Notes under the pieces: model-generated
Told to the model about the DNA's origin: nothing
Seen by the model: the letters and a program-made list of their open reading frames with translations, nothing else
Database searches by the model: none
Position numbers and translations under genes: made by a program
In this document: in pieces, positions 23,120 through 31,906 of the stretch
How the letters are laid out: each line of letters opens with the position of its first letter
How positions within the stretch are numbered: position 1 is the stretch's first letter
Source of the DNA: Catenulispora sp. EB89
GTDB lineage: Bacteria; Actinomycetota; Actinomycetes; Streptomycetales; Catenulisporaceae
Reading direction: 5' to 3'
DNA length: 64,000 nucleotides
NCBI RefSeq assembly: GCF_041261445.1
Contig: NZ_JBGCCU010000028.1
Coordinates: 95,646 to 159,645 of the forward strand

Positions 23120-24376
23120 TCAGACTCCGAAGAACCGCTTCACCTGGTCCAGGCCCTCGACGAGGGCGTCGACCTCGGCCGGCGTGGAGTACAGATAGAA
23201 GGACGCCCGCGTGGTCGCAGGAATTCCGAACCGCACGCAGACCGGCCGCGCGCAGTGGTGGCCGACGCGCACCGCGATGCCGTGCTCGTCCAGCACCTGG
23301 CCGACGTCGTGCGGGTGGATGTCGCCGAGCGTGAACGAGATGGCCGCGCCGCGGTCCTCGTTCGTCGCCGGGCCGATGATCCGCAGACCCTCGACCTCCT
23401 GCAGGCGCTTGAGCGCGTACTCGGTGATGGCGTGCTCGTGCGCGGCGACCTTGTCCATGCCGATGCCGTTGAGGTAGTCCACGGCGGTGCCCAGCGCGAT
23501 CACCTCGGCGATCGGCGGGGTGCCGGCCTCGTACTTGTGCGGCAGGCCCGCGTACGTGGACTTCTCCATGGTGACGGTCTGGATCATCTCGCCGCCGCCG
23601 AGGAAGGGCGGCAGCTCCTCCAGCAGGTCCCGGCGGCCCCACAGCACGCCGACGCCGGTCGGGCCGAGCATCTTGTGGCCGGTGAAGGCGACGAAGTCGG
23701 CGCCCAGGGCCTGCACGTCCAGCGGCAGGTGCGGCGCGGACTGCGAGGCGTCCAGGACCACCAGCGCGCCGACCTCGTGCGCGCGCTTGACGATGGTCTC
23801 GACCGGGTTGACCGTGCCCAGGATGTTGGAGACGTGGACCAGCGAGACCACCTTGGTGCGCTCGGTGATCAGCTCGTTCAGGTTCGACAGGTCCAGGCGG
23901 CCCTCGTCGGTGATCCCGAACCAGCGCAGCTTCGCGCCGATCCGCTCCGCGGTGAGCTGCCACGGCACGATGTTGGAGTGGTGCTCCATCTCCGAGATGA
24001 CGATCTCGTCGCCGGGGCGGATGCCGTAAGGCTCGCTGGCCCAGCCGAGCACGTTGGCGACCAGGTTCAGCGCCTCAGAGGAGTTCTTGGTGAAGATGAC
24101 CTCCTCGCGCGGGGCGTTGATGAAGGCCGCCACCTTGTCGCGGGCGCCCTCGTACAGCGCCGTGGCCTCCTCGGCCAGCACGTGGATGCCGCGGTGCACG
24201 TTGGCGTTGTGCAGCGAGTAGTACTCGACGATGGTGTCGATCACCTGCTGCGGCGACTGCGAGGTCGCCGCGTTGTCCAGGTACACGAGCGGCTTGTCGC
24301 CGTGCACCAGGCGCTGCAGGATCGGGAAGTCCTTGCGGATGGCATCCGTATCAAGAAACTGAGGGGTAATGCCCAT
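23120..24376 (-). CDS. sufS: SufS group II cysteine desulfurase
   Basis: This 418-residue PLP-dependent cysteine desulfurase supplies sulfur as a protein-bound persulfide for cluster assembly. The PLP lysine is K235 in FTGHKMLGPTGVG, and the active-site cysteine is C375 in GHHCARPVCVRFG. The NAATSQSP and THxxxxR-like nucleophile regions match the group II (SufS) type. It lies 5 bp after sufC and 20 bp before sufU, its sulfur acceptor. Confidence 0.96.
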   Translation of the reverse strand: MGITPQFLDTDAIRKDFPILQRLVHGDKPLVYLDNAATSQSPQQVIDTIVEYYSLHNANVHRGIHVLAEEATALYEGARDKVAAFINAPREEVIFTKNSSEALNLVANVLGWASEPYGIRPGDEIVISEMEHHSNIVPWQLTAERIGAKLRWFGITDEGRLDLSNLNELITERTKVVSLVHVSNILGTVNPVETIVKRAHEVGALVVLDASQSAPHLPLDVQALGADFVAFTGHKMLGPTGVGVLWGRRDLLEELPPFLGGGEMIQTVTMEKSTYAGLPHKYEAGTPPIAEVIALGTAVDYLNGIGMDKVAAHEHAITEYALKRLQEVEGLRIIGPATNEDRGAAISFTLGDIHPHDVGQVLDEHGIAVRVGHHCARPVCVRFGIPATTRASFYLYSTPAEVDALVEGLDQVKRFFGV

Positions 24377-24381
24377 GAGGA

Positions 24382-25140
24382 TCAGGCTCCAGCCTTGGCG
24401 TAGCTTTCGTAGCCCTCAGATTCCAGCTTGTCCGCCAGTTCCGGACCACCCGATTCCACGATGCGGCCGTCGGAGAAGACGTGGACGTAGTCCGGCTTGA
24501 TGTAGCGCAGGATCCGCGTGTAGTGCGTGATCAGCAGCGTGCCGACCTCGCCGGACTCGCGGACCCGGTTCACACCCTCGGAGACGGTCTTCAGCGCGTC
24601 CACGTCCAGGCCGGAGTCGGTCTCGTCGAGGATCGCGATCTTCGGCTTCAGGAGCTCCATCTGCAGGATCTCGTGGCGCTTCTTCTCGCCTCCCGAGAAG
24701 CCCTCGTTGACATTGCGCTCGGCCATCGCCTTGTCCATCTGGATGGCTTCCATGGCGCCGTTGACTTCCTTGACCCAGGTGCGCAGCTTCGGGGCCTCGC
24801 CGCGGATCGCGGTGGCCGCGGTGCGCAGGAAGTTGGAGACGGTGACGCCGGGGATCTCCACCGGGTACTGCATGGCCAGGAACATGCCGGCGCGGGCCCG
24901 CTCGTCCACGGTCATCGCCAAGACGTCCTCGCCGTCCAGGGTGACGGTGCCCGAGGTGATGGTGTACTTCGGGTGGCCGGCGATCGAGTAGGCCAGGGTG
25001 GACTTGCCGGAGCCGTTGGGGCCCATGATGGCGTGCGTCTCACCCTCCTTGACCGTCAGGTTGACGCCGCGCAGGATCTCCCGCGGGCCGTTCTCGCCCT
25101 CGACGGTGACGTGCAGGTCCTTGATTTCCAAAGTCGCCAT
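24382..25140 (-). CDS. sufC: SufC ATPase of the SufBCD scaffold
   Basis: This 252-residue ABC-type ATPase drives conformational change of SufB-SufD. Walker A is GPNGSGKSTLAYSI, the signature is FSGGEKKRHEILQM, and Walker B reads IAILDETDSGLDVDAL; the DETDSGLD form is diagnostic of SufC. ATG 25140 begins MATLEIKDL; an upstream in-frame start would add 13 unrelated residues. The gene sits between the Rieske-type ferredoxin gene and sufS. Confidence 0.97.
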   Translation of the reverse strand: MATLEIKDLHVTVEGENGPREILRGVNLTVKEGETHAIMGPNGSGKSTLAYSIAGHPKYTITSGTVTLDGEDVLAMTVDERARAGMFLAMQYPVEIPGVTVSNFLRTAATAIRGEAPKLRTWVKEVNGAMEAIQMDKAMAERNVNEGFSGGEKKRHEILQMELLKPKIAILDETDSGLDVDALKTVSEGVNRVRESGEVGTLLITHYTRILRYIKPDYVHVFSDGRIVESGGPELADKLESEGYESYAKAGA

Positions 25141-25147
25141 GACTTCT

Positions 25148-25474
25148 CTACGCCTCCTTGACGGCGACGTACAGGTCATCGCCTTCGATCTTCACGGGGT
25201 ACACCGGCACCGGCTCGGTGGCCGGCAGGCTGGAGGGCTTGCCGGTCTTCAGGTCGAACATCGAGCCGTGCAGCCAGCACTCGATCTCGCAGTCCACGAC
25301 CTCGCCCTCGGACAGGGCCACGTTGGCGTGCGAGCAGACGTCGTGGATCGCGTAGAACTGGCCGTCGTGCAGCACCACGGCCATCGGGATCTCGCCGGCC
25401 ACGACCGCCTTGGGCTGGTCCGGGGTCACCTCCGAGACGCCGCACACGCGCGTCCAGGTCTCGGTCTGGCTCAT
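25148..25474 (-). CDS. Rieske-type [2Fe-2S] ferredoxin of the SUF operon
   Basis: This 108-residue Rieske non-heme ferredoxin has ligands C47-S-H49 and C66-W-L-H69, spaced C-X-H-X16-C-X2-H. It resembles the small ferredoxins of nitrite reductase and dioxygenase systems. It is a fixed member of actinobacterial SUF operons, where it may donate electrons for cluster assembly; that role is inference. Its ATG overlaps the sufD stop (ATGA), and sufC follows 7 bp later. Confidence 0.93.
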   Translation of the reverse strand: MSQTETWTRVCGVSEVTPDQPKAVVAGEIPMAVVLHDGQFYAIHDVCSHANVALSEGEVVDCEIECWLHGSMFDLKTGKPSSLPATEPVPVYPVKIEGDDLYVAVKEA

Positions 25475-26694
25475 GCGACGGCTCCAGCGAGCTCGGTCTC
25501 CACCTTCGCCATCAGCCGCTCCTGGACGTCCGGGATGCCGATCCGGCCGATCACGTCGGCGAAGAAGCCGCGGACCACCAGGCGGCGGGCCTCGTCCTCG
25601 CGGATCCCGCGGGCCTGCAGGTAGAACAGCTGCTCGTCGTCGAAGCGGCCGGTCGCGCTGGCGTGCCCGGCGCCGACGATCTCGCCGGTCTCGATCTCCA
25701 GGTTCGGCACCGAGTCGGCGCGCGCCCCGTCGGTCAGGACCAGGTTGCGGTTCAGCTCGTAGGTGTCGGTCTGCTCGGCCTCGGCGCGGATCAGCACGTC
25801 GCCGACCCAGACCGTGTGCGCGTCCTTGCCCTGCAGCGCGCCCTTGTAGGTCACGCGGGACTTGCAGTGCGTGGCGCTGTGGTCGACCAGCAGCCGGGCC
25901 TCCAGGTGCTGGCCGGCGTCGGCGAAGTACACGCCGAGCAGTTCGGCGTCGCCGCCGGGCGCGGTGTACGCCACCCGCGGGGTGAGCCGCACCAGGTCGC
26001 CGCCGAAGCTGACGTTGATGGACTGCAGGCGCGCGTCCCGGCCCAGCCGGGCCTGCTGCTGCGACAGGTGCACGGCGTCGTCGGCCCAGTCCTGCAGCGC
26101 GATGACGGTCAGGTCGGCGCTGTCGCCGACCAGGAACTGCACGTTCTCCGAGTAGGTCGCGCTGCCCTGGTAGTCCAAGACCACGACGGCCTTGGCGAAC
26201 GGCTTGACGTCCACCAGCACGTTGCCGAACACGGTGCCGCCGGTGCCGGTGAAGGTCACGCGCACCGGCTCGGCGACCTCGGCCTCCTGCGGGATGGTGA
26301 TGACGGTGGCCTCGGTGAACCCGGCCCACGCCAGCGCCGAGGTGCGGTCCACCGGGGCGCCGGCCCGGCCGAGCCGGGCGTCGTCGCGGCCGACGGTCTC
26401 CACCACGACCGGCTCGCTCGCCGCCACCTCGACCGCGACCTTGCCGTCGGCGGCCGGGGACTCGTGCAGCCCGCGCAACCGTTTCAGCGGGGTGAAGCGC
26501 CAGTCCTCCTCGCGGCCGGTCAGGGCCGGGAAGTCCGCGGGGTCGAAGGACGTGTGGCGCTCCACGCGCGCGTCGGTCGGCTGGCTCACGGCGCGGCCGG
26601 TGCCCGGACCGGCGAGGCGGTTGCCCGCGCCGGGCTCGTTCACGGTGACGGCTGCGGCGGTGACGGCGCCGACCTGGTTCTGCGGATCAGACAT
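25471..26694 (-). CDS. sufD: SufD scaffold subunit
   Basis: This 407-residue SufD beta-helix protein, partner of SufB in the SufBC2D scaffold, has C-terminal features typical of the family: HKSRVTYKGALQGKDAHTVWVGDVLI in form (starting CKSRVTYKG), then GHASATGRFDDEQLFYLQARGI and VVRGFFADVIGRI. The N-terminal half is less conserved, as usual. It starts at ATG 26694, 72 bp after sufB, and overlaps the Rieske gene by 4 bp. Confidence 0.95.
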   Translation of the reverse strand: MSDPQNQVGAVTAAAVTVNEPGAGNRLAGPGTGRAVSQPTDARVERHTSFDPADFPALTGREEDWRFTPLKRLRGLHESPAADGKVAVEVAASEPVVVETVGRDDARLGRAGAPVDRTSALAWAGFTEATVITIPQEAEVAEPVRVTFTGTGGTVFGNVLVDVKPFAKAVVVLDYQGSATYSENVQFLVGDSADLTVIALQDWADDAVHLSQQQARLGRDARLQSINVSFGGDLVRLTPRVAYTAPGGDAELLGVYFADAGQHLEARLLVDHSATHCKSRVTYKGALQGKDAHTVWVGDVLIRAEAEQTDTYELNRNLVLTDGARADSVPNLEIETGEIVGAGHASATGRFDDEQLFYLQARGIREDEARRLVVRGFFADVIGRIGIPDVQERLMAKVETELAGAVA

Positions 26695-26766
26695 CGATGT
26701 CCCGTACTCGTGGCTAGTGATTCGTGAAAGGTCTGTGCTGAACAGGGATCGGGGCGGCCGCCGGCG

Positions 26767-28179
26767 TCAGCCGACCGCGCCCTCCATCTGCAGCTCGATC
26801 AGCCGGTTGAGCTCCAGCGCGTACTCCATCGGCAGCTCGCGGGCGATCGGCTCGACGAAGCCGCGCACGATCATCGCCATCGCCTCGTCCTCGGTCATCC
26901 CGCGGCTCATCAGGTAGAACAGCTGGTCCTCGCTGACCTTGGACACGGTCGCCTCGTGGCCCATGGACACGTCGTCCTCGCGGACGTCCACGTAGGGGTA
27001 GGTGTCCGAGCGGGAGATGGTGTCGACCAGCAGCGCGTCGCACTTCACGGTGGACTTGCTGTGGTGCGCGCCCTCCTGCACCTGGACCAGGCCGCGGTAG
27101 GAGGTGCGGCCGCCGCCGCGGGCCACCGACTTGGAGATGATGGTCGAGGAGGTGTGCGGGGCGGCGTGCACCATCTTGGCGCCGGCGTCCTGGTGCTGGC
27201 CCTCGCCGGCGAAGGCGACGGACAGCGTCTCGCCCTTGGCGTGCTCGCCGAGCAGCCAGACGGCCGGGTACTTCATGGTGACCTTGGAGCCGATGTTGCC
27301 GTCGATCCACTCCATGGTGGCGCCGGCCTGCGCGGCGGCACGCTTGGTGACCAGGTTGTAGACGTTGTTCGACCAGTTCTGGATGGTGGTGTAGCGCACG
27401 CGGGCGTTCTTCTTCACCACGATCTCCACGACCGCCGAGTGCAGCGAGTCCGAGGAGTAGATCGGCGCGGTGCAGCCCTCGACGTAGTGGACGTAGGAGT
27501 CCTCGTCGGCGATGATCAGCGTCCGCTCGAACTGGCCCATGTTCTCGGTGTTGATGCGGAAGTAGGCCTGCAGCGGGATCTGGACGTGCACGCCCTTGGG
27601 GACGTAGATGAAGGACCCGCCGGACCACACCGCGGTGTTCAGCGCGGAGAACTTGTTGTCGCCGGTGGGGATCACGGTCGCGAAGTGCTCGCGGAACAGC
27701 TCCGGGTGCTCCTTCAGGGCGGTGTCCGTGTCCAGGAAGATGACGCCCTGCTCCTCCAGCTCCTTGTTGATCTGGTGGTAGACGACCTCGGACTCGTACT
27801 GCGCCGCCACACCGGAGATCAGCCGCTGCTTCTCGGCCTCCGGGATGCCCAGCTTGTCGTAGGTGTTCTTGATGTCCGCCGGCAGGTCGTCCCAGGACTC
27901 CGCCTGCTTCTCGGTGGAGCGCACGAAGTACTTGATGTTGTCGAAGTCGATCCCGCCGAGGTCCGCGCCCCACACCGGCATGGGCTTCTTCTCGAACAGC
28001 CGCAGACCGCGCAGCCGCATCTCGAGCATCCACTCCGGCTCGTTCTTCTTCGCGGAGATGTCGCGGACGACGTCCTCGTTCAGCCCGCGGCGCGCGGTGG
28101 ACCCGGCGACGTCGGAGTCGGCCCAGCCGTACTCGTAGGTGCCGAGGCCTTCGAGCTGCTCGTGCGAGGTGGTGGTCAT
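26767..28179 (-). CDS. sufB: SufB scaffold subunit
   Basis: This 470-residue SufB is the main scaffold on which nascent Fe-S clusters form. Typical blocks include [18 protein letters not shown] near the N-terminus, [39 protein letters not shown] and the C-terminal [12 protein letters not shown], whose Cys matches the key sulfur-accepting Cys of E. coli SufB, followed by [24 protein letters not shown] 28179 overlaps the sufR stop (ATGA). No intein is present, unlike mycobacterial SufB. Confidence 0.97.
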   Translation of the reverse strand: MTTTSHEQLEGLGTYEYGWADSDVAGSTARRGLNEDVVRDISAKKNEPEWMLEMRLRGLRLFEKKPMPVWGADLGGIDFDNIKYFVRSTEKQAESWDDLPADIKNTYDKLGIPEAEKQRLISGVAAQYESEVVYHQINKELEEQGVIFLDTDTALKEHPELFREHFATVIPTGDNKFSALNTAVWSGGSFIYVPKGVHVQIPLQAYFRINTENMGQFERTLIIADEDSYVHYVEGCTAPIYSSDSLHSAVVEIVVKKNARVRYTTIQNWSNNVYNLVTKRAAAQAGATMEWIDGNIGSKVTMKYPAVWLLGEHAKGETLSVAFAGEGQHQDAGAKMVHAAPHTSSTIISKSVARGGGRTSYRGLVQVQEGAHHSKSTVKCDALLVDTISRSDTYPYVDVREDDVSMGHEATVSKVSEDQLFYLMSRGMTEDEAMAMIVRGFVEPIARELPMEYALELNRLIELQMEGAVG

Positions 28180-28928
28180 AGCGGAACCCTTCCGGAAACC
28201 TCGGTGCTCTTGCTGGTCCCGGTGGCTGAGACGGTCATCGGGATGAAAGTCGTGCACACGCCGTCGCCGTGGGCGATGGTCGCGAGTCGTTGGACGTGGG
28301 TGCCCAGCAGTTCGGCGAAGACCTCGGTCTCCGCCTCGCACAGCTGGGGGAACTGCTCGGCGACGTGCGCCACCGGGCAGTGGTGCTGGCACAGCTGCTC
28401 GCCGGCGGCCGGCGCGTTGCCGGTCTCCCGCAGGCCCGCGGCGTAGCCGTCCTCGGTGAGGAGCTTCGCCAGCAGCGCCGGCCGCTCCTCGGCGGGCACG
28501 GATTCCATCCGCTCCCGGAACCGGTCGGCCAACTCCGCCACACGCTTGCGCGCGAACGCCTCGACCGCCGCGGACCCCGCACTCTCGGCGAGGAACTTCA
28601 GCGCGTCGACGGCCAGCTGGTCGTACGCCTGGTAGAAGACGCTCCGGCCGCGATCGGTGAGCGCGAAGACCTTGGCCGGCCGGCCGCGTCCCCGCTGCCC
28701 GTACGTCCGCTGCTGCCGCGCCTCGACGAGATTCTCGGCCAGCAGCGCATCCAGGTGACGCCGCACGCCGGCGGGCGTCATCTTGAGCCGCTTGCCGAGG
28801 TCCACCGCGGTCGAGGGCCCGTTGGCCAGGATGCTGCGGGCGACCCGGTTGCGCGTGCCGACGTGCACGTCAGAAACGTCGTCGGCGGACGACGACGCAC
28901 TCACGCTCGGGTTCGGCACACTTTCCAC
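28176..28928 (-). CDS. sufR: SufR, Fe-S-sensing repressor of the SUF operon
   Basis: This 250-residue regulator has an N-terminal winged helix (about 24-95: [20 protein letters not shown], then [16 protein letters not shown] and [13 protein letters not shown]). The C-terminal half carries four cysteines, C180, C184, C197 and C225 (CQHHC-X12-C-X27-C), suited to hold a [4Fe-4S] cluster. Known SufR proteins repress suf genes with the cluster bound and release when it is lost. It is the first gene of the operon, coupled to sufB by ATGA, so autoregulation is expected. Confidence 0.94.
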   Translation of the reverse strand: MESVPNPSVSASSSADDVSDVHVGTRNRVARSILANGPSTAVDLGKRLKMTPAGVRRHLDALLAENLVEARQQRTYGQRGRGRPAKVFALTDRGRSVFYQAYDQLAVDALKFLAESAGSAAVEAFARKRVAELADRFRERMESVPAEERPALLAKLLTEDGYAAGLRETGNAPAAGEQLCQHHCPVAHVAEQFPQLCEAETEVFAELLGTHVQRLATIAHGDGVCTTFIPMTVSATGTSKSTEVSGRVPL

Positions 28929-28941
28929 AACACCAGTGTGC
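28928..28941 (-). promoter_or_regulatory. Putative SufR operator at the SUF operon start
   Basis: The bases just before sufR contain CAAC-N6-GTGC, overlapping a perfect palindrome ACACCAGTGT (28930-28939). From memory, Streptomyces SufR binds CAAC-N6-GTTG; the left half is exact and the right half matches two of four bases. The 75-bp gap is short, so the promoter must also be here, but I cannot assign it. Confidence 0.4.
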
Positions 28942-29003
28942 CTTTATTCGTTCCCCGGTACCAAGTAAGGGAGACCTAATAAGTCACGGGGATGTGACCA
29001 AAT

Positions 29004-29729
29004 TCACGCGACCCCGCGCGCGGTCTGCATCGCGGTGATCTTGGTGACCACGCGCTCCAACGCGAGCGCGGCGATGCCGAGGCACAACGCGCTGGCCCAG
29101 GTGCCGTCCAAGTAGTCGGCGATCTGATGCGTCACCACGGTAGACCCATCCGGACCGACGCTGTGGAGCGTGGTGGTGTGAATGCCGGCGACCGCGGCCA
29201 GGAGCCAGAAGGTCCACCACGCACCGGTCCACCGGGCCACGGAGGTGCGCTGGGCCAGGTCGGTACCGGAGGTCCGCCAGACGTCCCGCATGATCTGCAC
29301 CGGGTACCACGCGTTGACCACCGGGCAGAACCAGCCGCCTATGGTCCAGCCCTGCGAGCGGGTCTGCGGCCCCCACATGCCCGCGTTCTTGCGGACGCGG
29401 TAGAACCAAACGAGGAACACCACTGCTATCCCGGTGAAGAGAAGCAGGTTGAGAACCGTCACCAATTGCCTGGCGCCGCTGGTCCCGGTGAGGGCGACCA
29501 GCGCCGCCTGACCGATGGCCAAGACGAACAGCAACCCTGTCAGGACCCTCCCCAGGTCGCTCACCGGGGACGGCGCCTGCTGCTGGTAGGGCGCGCCGTA
29601 CCCGGGATTCAGGCCGTACCCGGGATGCAGAGCCGCGAACTCGGCGGGGGACGGCACCAGCCGACCTCCGCAACGAGAGCATTCGACCGCACCCGCAGGG
29701 GCCGCAAGCTCACAAGCCGGGCAGTTCAC
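29004..29729 (-). CDS. DUF4328 membrane protein with N-terminal zinc ribbon
   Basis: This 241-residue protein starts with a zinc-ribbon CPAC...CSRC (C3, C6, C18, C21), a Pro/Gln/Tyr-rich linker, and four to five hydrophobic helices with the DUF4328 signature VWFYRVRKNAGMWGPQ, then GWFCPVVNAWYPVQIM and the helical tail ASALCLGIAALALERVV. DUF4328 proteins are widespread in actinomycetes and their function is unknown. The start is GTG 29729. The gene ends 75 bp before sufR starts on the same strand, so read-through towards suf is possible. Confidence 0.85.
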   Translation of the reverse strand: MNCPACELAAPAGAVECSRCGGRLVPSPAEFAALHPGYGLNPGYGAPYQQQAPSPVSDLGRVLTGLLFVLAIGQAALVALTGTSGARQLVTVLNLLLFTGIAVVFLVWFYRVRKNAGMWGPQTRSQGWTIGGWFCPVVNAWYPVQIMRDVWRTSGTDLAQRTSVARWTGAWWTFWLLAAVAGIHTTTLHSVGPDGSTVVTHQIADYLDGTWASALCLGIAALALERVVTKITAMQTARGVA

Positions 29730-29837
29730 GATTCTCTTGTCTCCGCAGGTCGGAAGGGAATGACGGGCGCTGAATCCTAAGCAGCAGCCGACCTGGTTGT
29801 CGATCCCCCATTGCGCAGTCGAACGGCGCGGCAGCCG

Positions 29838-30752
29838 TCAGACCTCTACATCCCGCACCAAAGCCGCCGCCCCGATCAGCCCCGCGTCCCCACCGAGCGC
29901 CGCCGGGTGCACCGTCACATCGCGCGTGAACGACAGCCGCGCGTACTCCTTCAGGTGCTCGCGCAGCGGCCCGAACAGCAGCTCCCCCGACTTCGCCACA
30001 CCGCCGCCGATGACCGCCGCCTCCATGTCCACCAGCGCGGCGGTGCCCGCGATGGCCGCGGCGAGTGCCTTGGCCGAGCGGTCGAACGAGGCCAGGGCGA
30101 TCGGGTCGCCGGCCCGTGCGGAGTCCGCGACCTCGGCGGCCGTGGCCTCCGACGCGGCGCCGCCGCCGGGGCGCTGCCAGCCCTCGCTGACCGCGCGCGC
30201 CGCGATCGCGGTGCCGCTGGCGATGACCTCGACGCAGCCGCGGGCGCCGCACGGGCACGGCGGGCCGTCCAGCTCCACGCACATGTGGCCGACGTGGCCG
30301 GCGTTGCCGCTCGGGCCCGGGCGCAGCCGGCCACCCAGGATCAGGCCGCCGCCGACGCCGGTGGAGACCACCATGCACAGCACGTTCTCGCGGCCCTTCG
30401 CGGCGCCGCGCCAGTGCTCGCCGGCGGCCATGGCGACGCCGTCGCCGGCCAGGGTGACCGGCAGGCCGGTGCGGTCCGCGACCCGCGCCGCGAGCGGGAA
30501 GTCCCGCCAGGCGTGAATGTTCAGGGGGCTGACGGTGCCCTTGGCGGCGTCGATGGGTCCGGCGCTGCCGATGCCCACGGCCACGGCCTCGGCCCACGCG
30601 GGCTCGGCCGTCAGGGCCGCCAGGAGGTCGTCGACCGCCGTCATCGGCTCGGCGGCGGGAGTCGGCCGCTCGTGCCGGGCCAGCAGCTCGCCCGCGCCGT
30701 CGACCAGCCCTGCCGCGATCTTGGTGCCGCCGATGTCGATGGCCGCGTACAC
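29838..30752 (-). CDS. ROK family sugar kinase
   Basis: This 304-residue ROK kinase has the N-terminal phosphate loop AAIDIGGTKIAAGLVD, the sugar-binding motif GNAGHVGHMCVE and the zinc motif CPCGARGCVE. Most ROK kinases have Glu in the first position of ExGH; His here is seen in several actinobacterial members as far as I recall. Glucose, mannose, GlcNAc or ManNAc are all possible substrates. Its place at the end of an alpha-mannosidase operon favours mannose. I chose GTG 30752, where the motif begins, with GGAGG upstream. It has its own leader with repeats and a palindrome (30773-30814), so it may be transcribed separately. Confidence 0.88.
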   Translation of the reverse strand: MYAAIDIGGTKIAAGLVDGAGELLARHERPTPAAEPMTAVDDLLAALTAEPAWAEAVAVGIGSAGPIDAAKGTVSPLNIHAWRDFPLAARVADRTGLPVTLAGDGVAMAAGEHWRGAAKGRENVLCMVVSTGVGGGLILGGRLRPGPSGNAGHVGHMCVELDGPPCPCGARGCVEVIASGTAIAARAVSEGWQRPGGGAASEATAAEVADSARAGDPIALASFDRSAKALAAAIAGTAALVDMEAAVIGGGVAKSGELLFGPLREHLKEYARLSFTRDVTVHPAALGGDAGLIGAAALVRDVEV

Positions 30753-30772
30753 ACTTCCTCCGGTGGGTCGGA

Positions 30773-30814
30773 AAAACGTTTTGCCCAGCTGGACGGATTG
30801 CCCAGCTGGACGGA
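30773..30814 (-). promoter_or_regulatory. ROK gene leader: palindrome plus tandem repeat
   Basis: AAAACGTTTT (30773-30782) is a perfect palindrome with the central CG of LacI-family operators, 20 bp before the ROK start. Directly upstream on the minus strand lies a perfect 17-bp tandem duplication, TTGCCCAGCTGGACGGA (30781-30797 and 30798-30814), each copy containing the palindrome CCAGCTGG. The cassette looks like a control region. Confidence 0.55.
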
Positions 30815-30820
30815 CGAACC

Positions 30821-30853
30821 GCCGAGCCGGGGGCTCAGGATCCCCGGCTCGGC
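30821..30853 (-). terminator. Hairpin between the aldo-keto reductase and ROK genes
   Basis: A perfect 12-bp GC stem (30821-30832 with 30842-30853) encloses a 9-base loop, 40 bp downstream of the aldo-keto reductase stop. No clear T-run follows, so it may be a weak terminator, an attenuator or a processing/stability hairpin that lowers ROK expression relative to the upstream genes. Confidence 0.55.
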
Positions 30854-30892
30854 GGCGGCTTGCAAAACCGCTGAGGTCTCGGCGGCCGAACC

Positions 30893-31903
30893 CTAGCCGA
30901 GCGCCAGCTCGTCGATGGCGGCGAGTTCCTCGGCGGTGAACTCCGGCCCCGACACCGCGGCCACGTTCTCCTCCAGCTGCGCCACCGACGAGGCGCCGAT
31001 CAGCGCCGAGGTCATCCGCGGGTCGCGGACCACCCACTGCGTGGCCATCTGCGCCAGGCTCTGCCCGCGCTTGCCGGCCAGCTCGTTGAGGCCGCGCAGC
31101 TTGGTCAGCACCTCCGGCGTGAGGTTGTCCTTGGACAGGAAGCGGCCGATCGACGCCCGCGAGCCGGCCGGGATGTTCCCGTCCAGGTAGCGCGAGGTGA
31201 GCAGCCCCTGCTGGAGCGGGCTGAACGCGATGCAGCCCATCCCGGTCTCGGCGGTGGCGTCCAGCAGCGAGTCCTCCTCGATCCAGCGGTTCAGGATCGA
31301 GTACGAGGGCTGATGGATCAGCGCCCGCACGCCCATGCCGCGCAGCAGCGCCGCGGCCTCGCGGGTCTGCTCGGAGTTGTAGGAGGAGATGCCGACGTAC
31401 AGCGCCTTCCCCTGCTGCACCGCCGAGGCCAGCGCACCCATCGTCTCCTCCAGCGGAGTCTCCGGGTCGAAGCGGTGCGAGTAGAAGATGTCGACGTAGT
31501 CCAGGCCCATCCGGGTCAGCGACTGGTCGAGCGAGGCCAGCAGGTACTTGCGCGAGCCCCACTCGCCGTACGGCCCGGGCCACATGTCGTACCCGGCCTT
31601 GGTGGAGATCACCAGCTCGTCCCGGTACGGCCGGAAGTCCTGCGCGAACACGTGCCCGAAGTTGGTCTCGGCCGAGCCGTAGGGCGGCCCGTAGTTGTTC
31701 GCCAGGTCGAAGTGCGTCACGCCGAGGTCGAAGGCCCGGCGCAGCACCGCGCGCTGGTCCTCGATCGGCTTGCCGTCCCCGAAGTTGTGCCACAGCCCGA
31801 GCGACACCAGCGGCAGCTTCAGCCCGCTGAGCCCGCTGCGCCGATAGGGCATCCGGTCGTCGTAGCGCTCCGGGTCGGCGGCGTACGTGGGAAGGACGTT
31901 CAT
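30893..31903 (-). CDS. Aldo/keto reductase (YghZ/L-glyceraldehyde-3-phosphate reductase type)
   Basis: This 336-residue NADPH-dependent reductase of the AKR superfamily matches the YghZ/AKR14 type: MPYRRSGLSGLKLPLVSLGLW, FDLANNYGPPYGSAETNFG (catalytic Asp and Tyr), KAGYDMWPGPYGEWGSRKYL, then YVDIFYSHRFDPETPLEETM and FSPLQQGLLTSRYLDG. Family enzymes detoxify or reduce short aldehydes and sugar aldehydes. It follows the alpha-mannosidase by 3 bp, so it belongs to the glycan operon, perhaps acting on a sugar-derived aldehyde; that is inference. Confidence 0.92.
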   Translation of the reverse strand: MNVLPTYAADPERYDDRMPYRRSGLSGLKLPLVSLGLWHNFGDGKPIEDQRAVLRRAFDLGVTHFDLANNYGPPYGSAETNFGHVFAQDFRPYRDELVISTKAGYDMWPGPYGEWGSRKYLLASLDQSLTRMGLDYVDIFYSHRFDPETPLEETMGALASAVQQGKALYVGISSYNSEQTREAAALLRGMGVRALIHQPSYSILNRWIEEDSLLDATAETGMGCIAFSPLQQGLLTSRYLDGNIPAGSRASIGRFLSKDNLTPEVLTKLRGLNELAGKRGQSLAQMATQWVVRDPRMTSALIGASSVAQLEENVAAVSGPEFTAEELAAIDELALG

Positions 31904-31906
31904 GGT

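Noticed and set aside
26767..28179. Possible intein in SufB
   Set aside because: The protein has normal SufB length (470 residues) and continuous family blocks.
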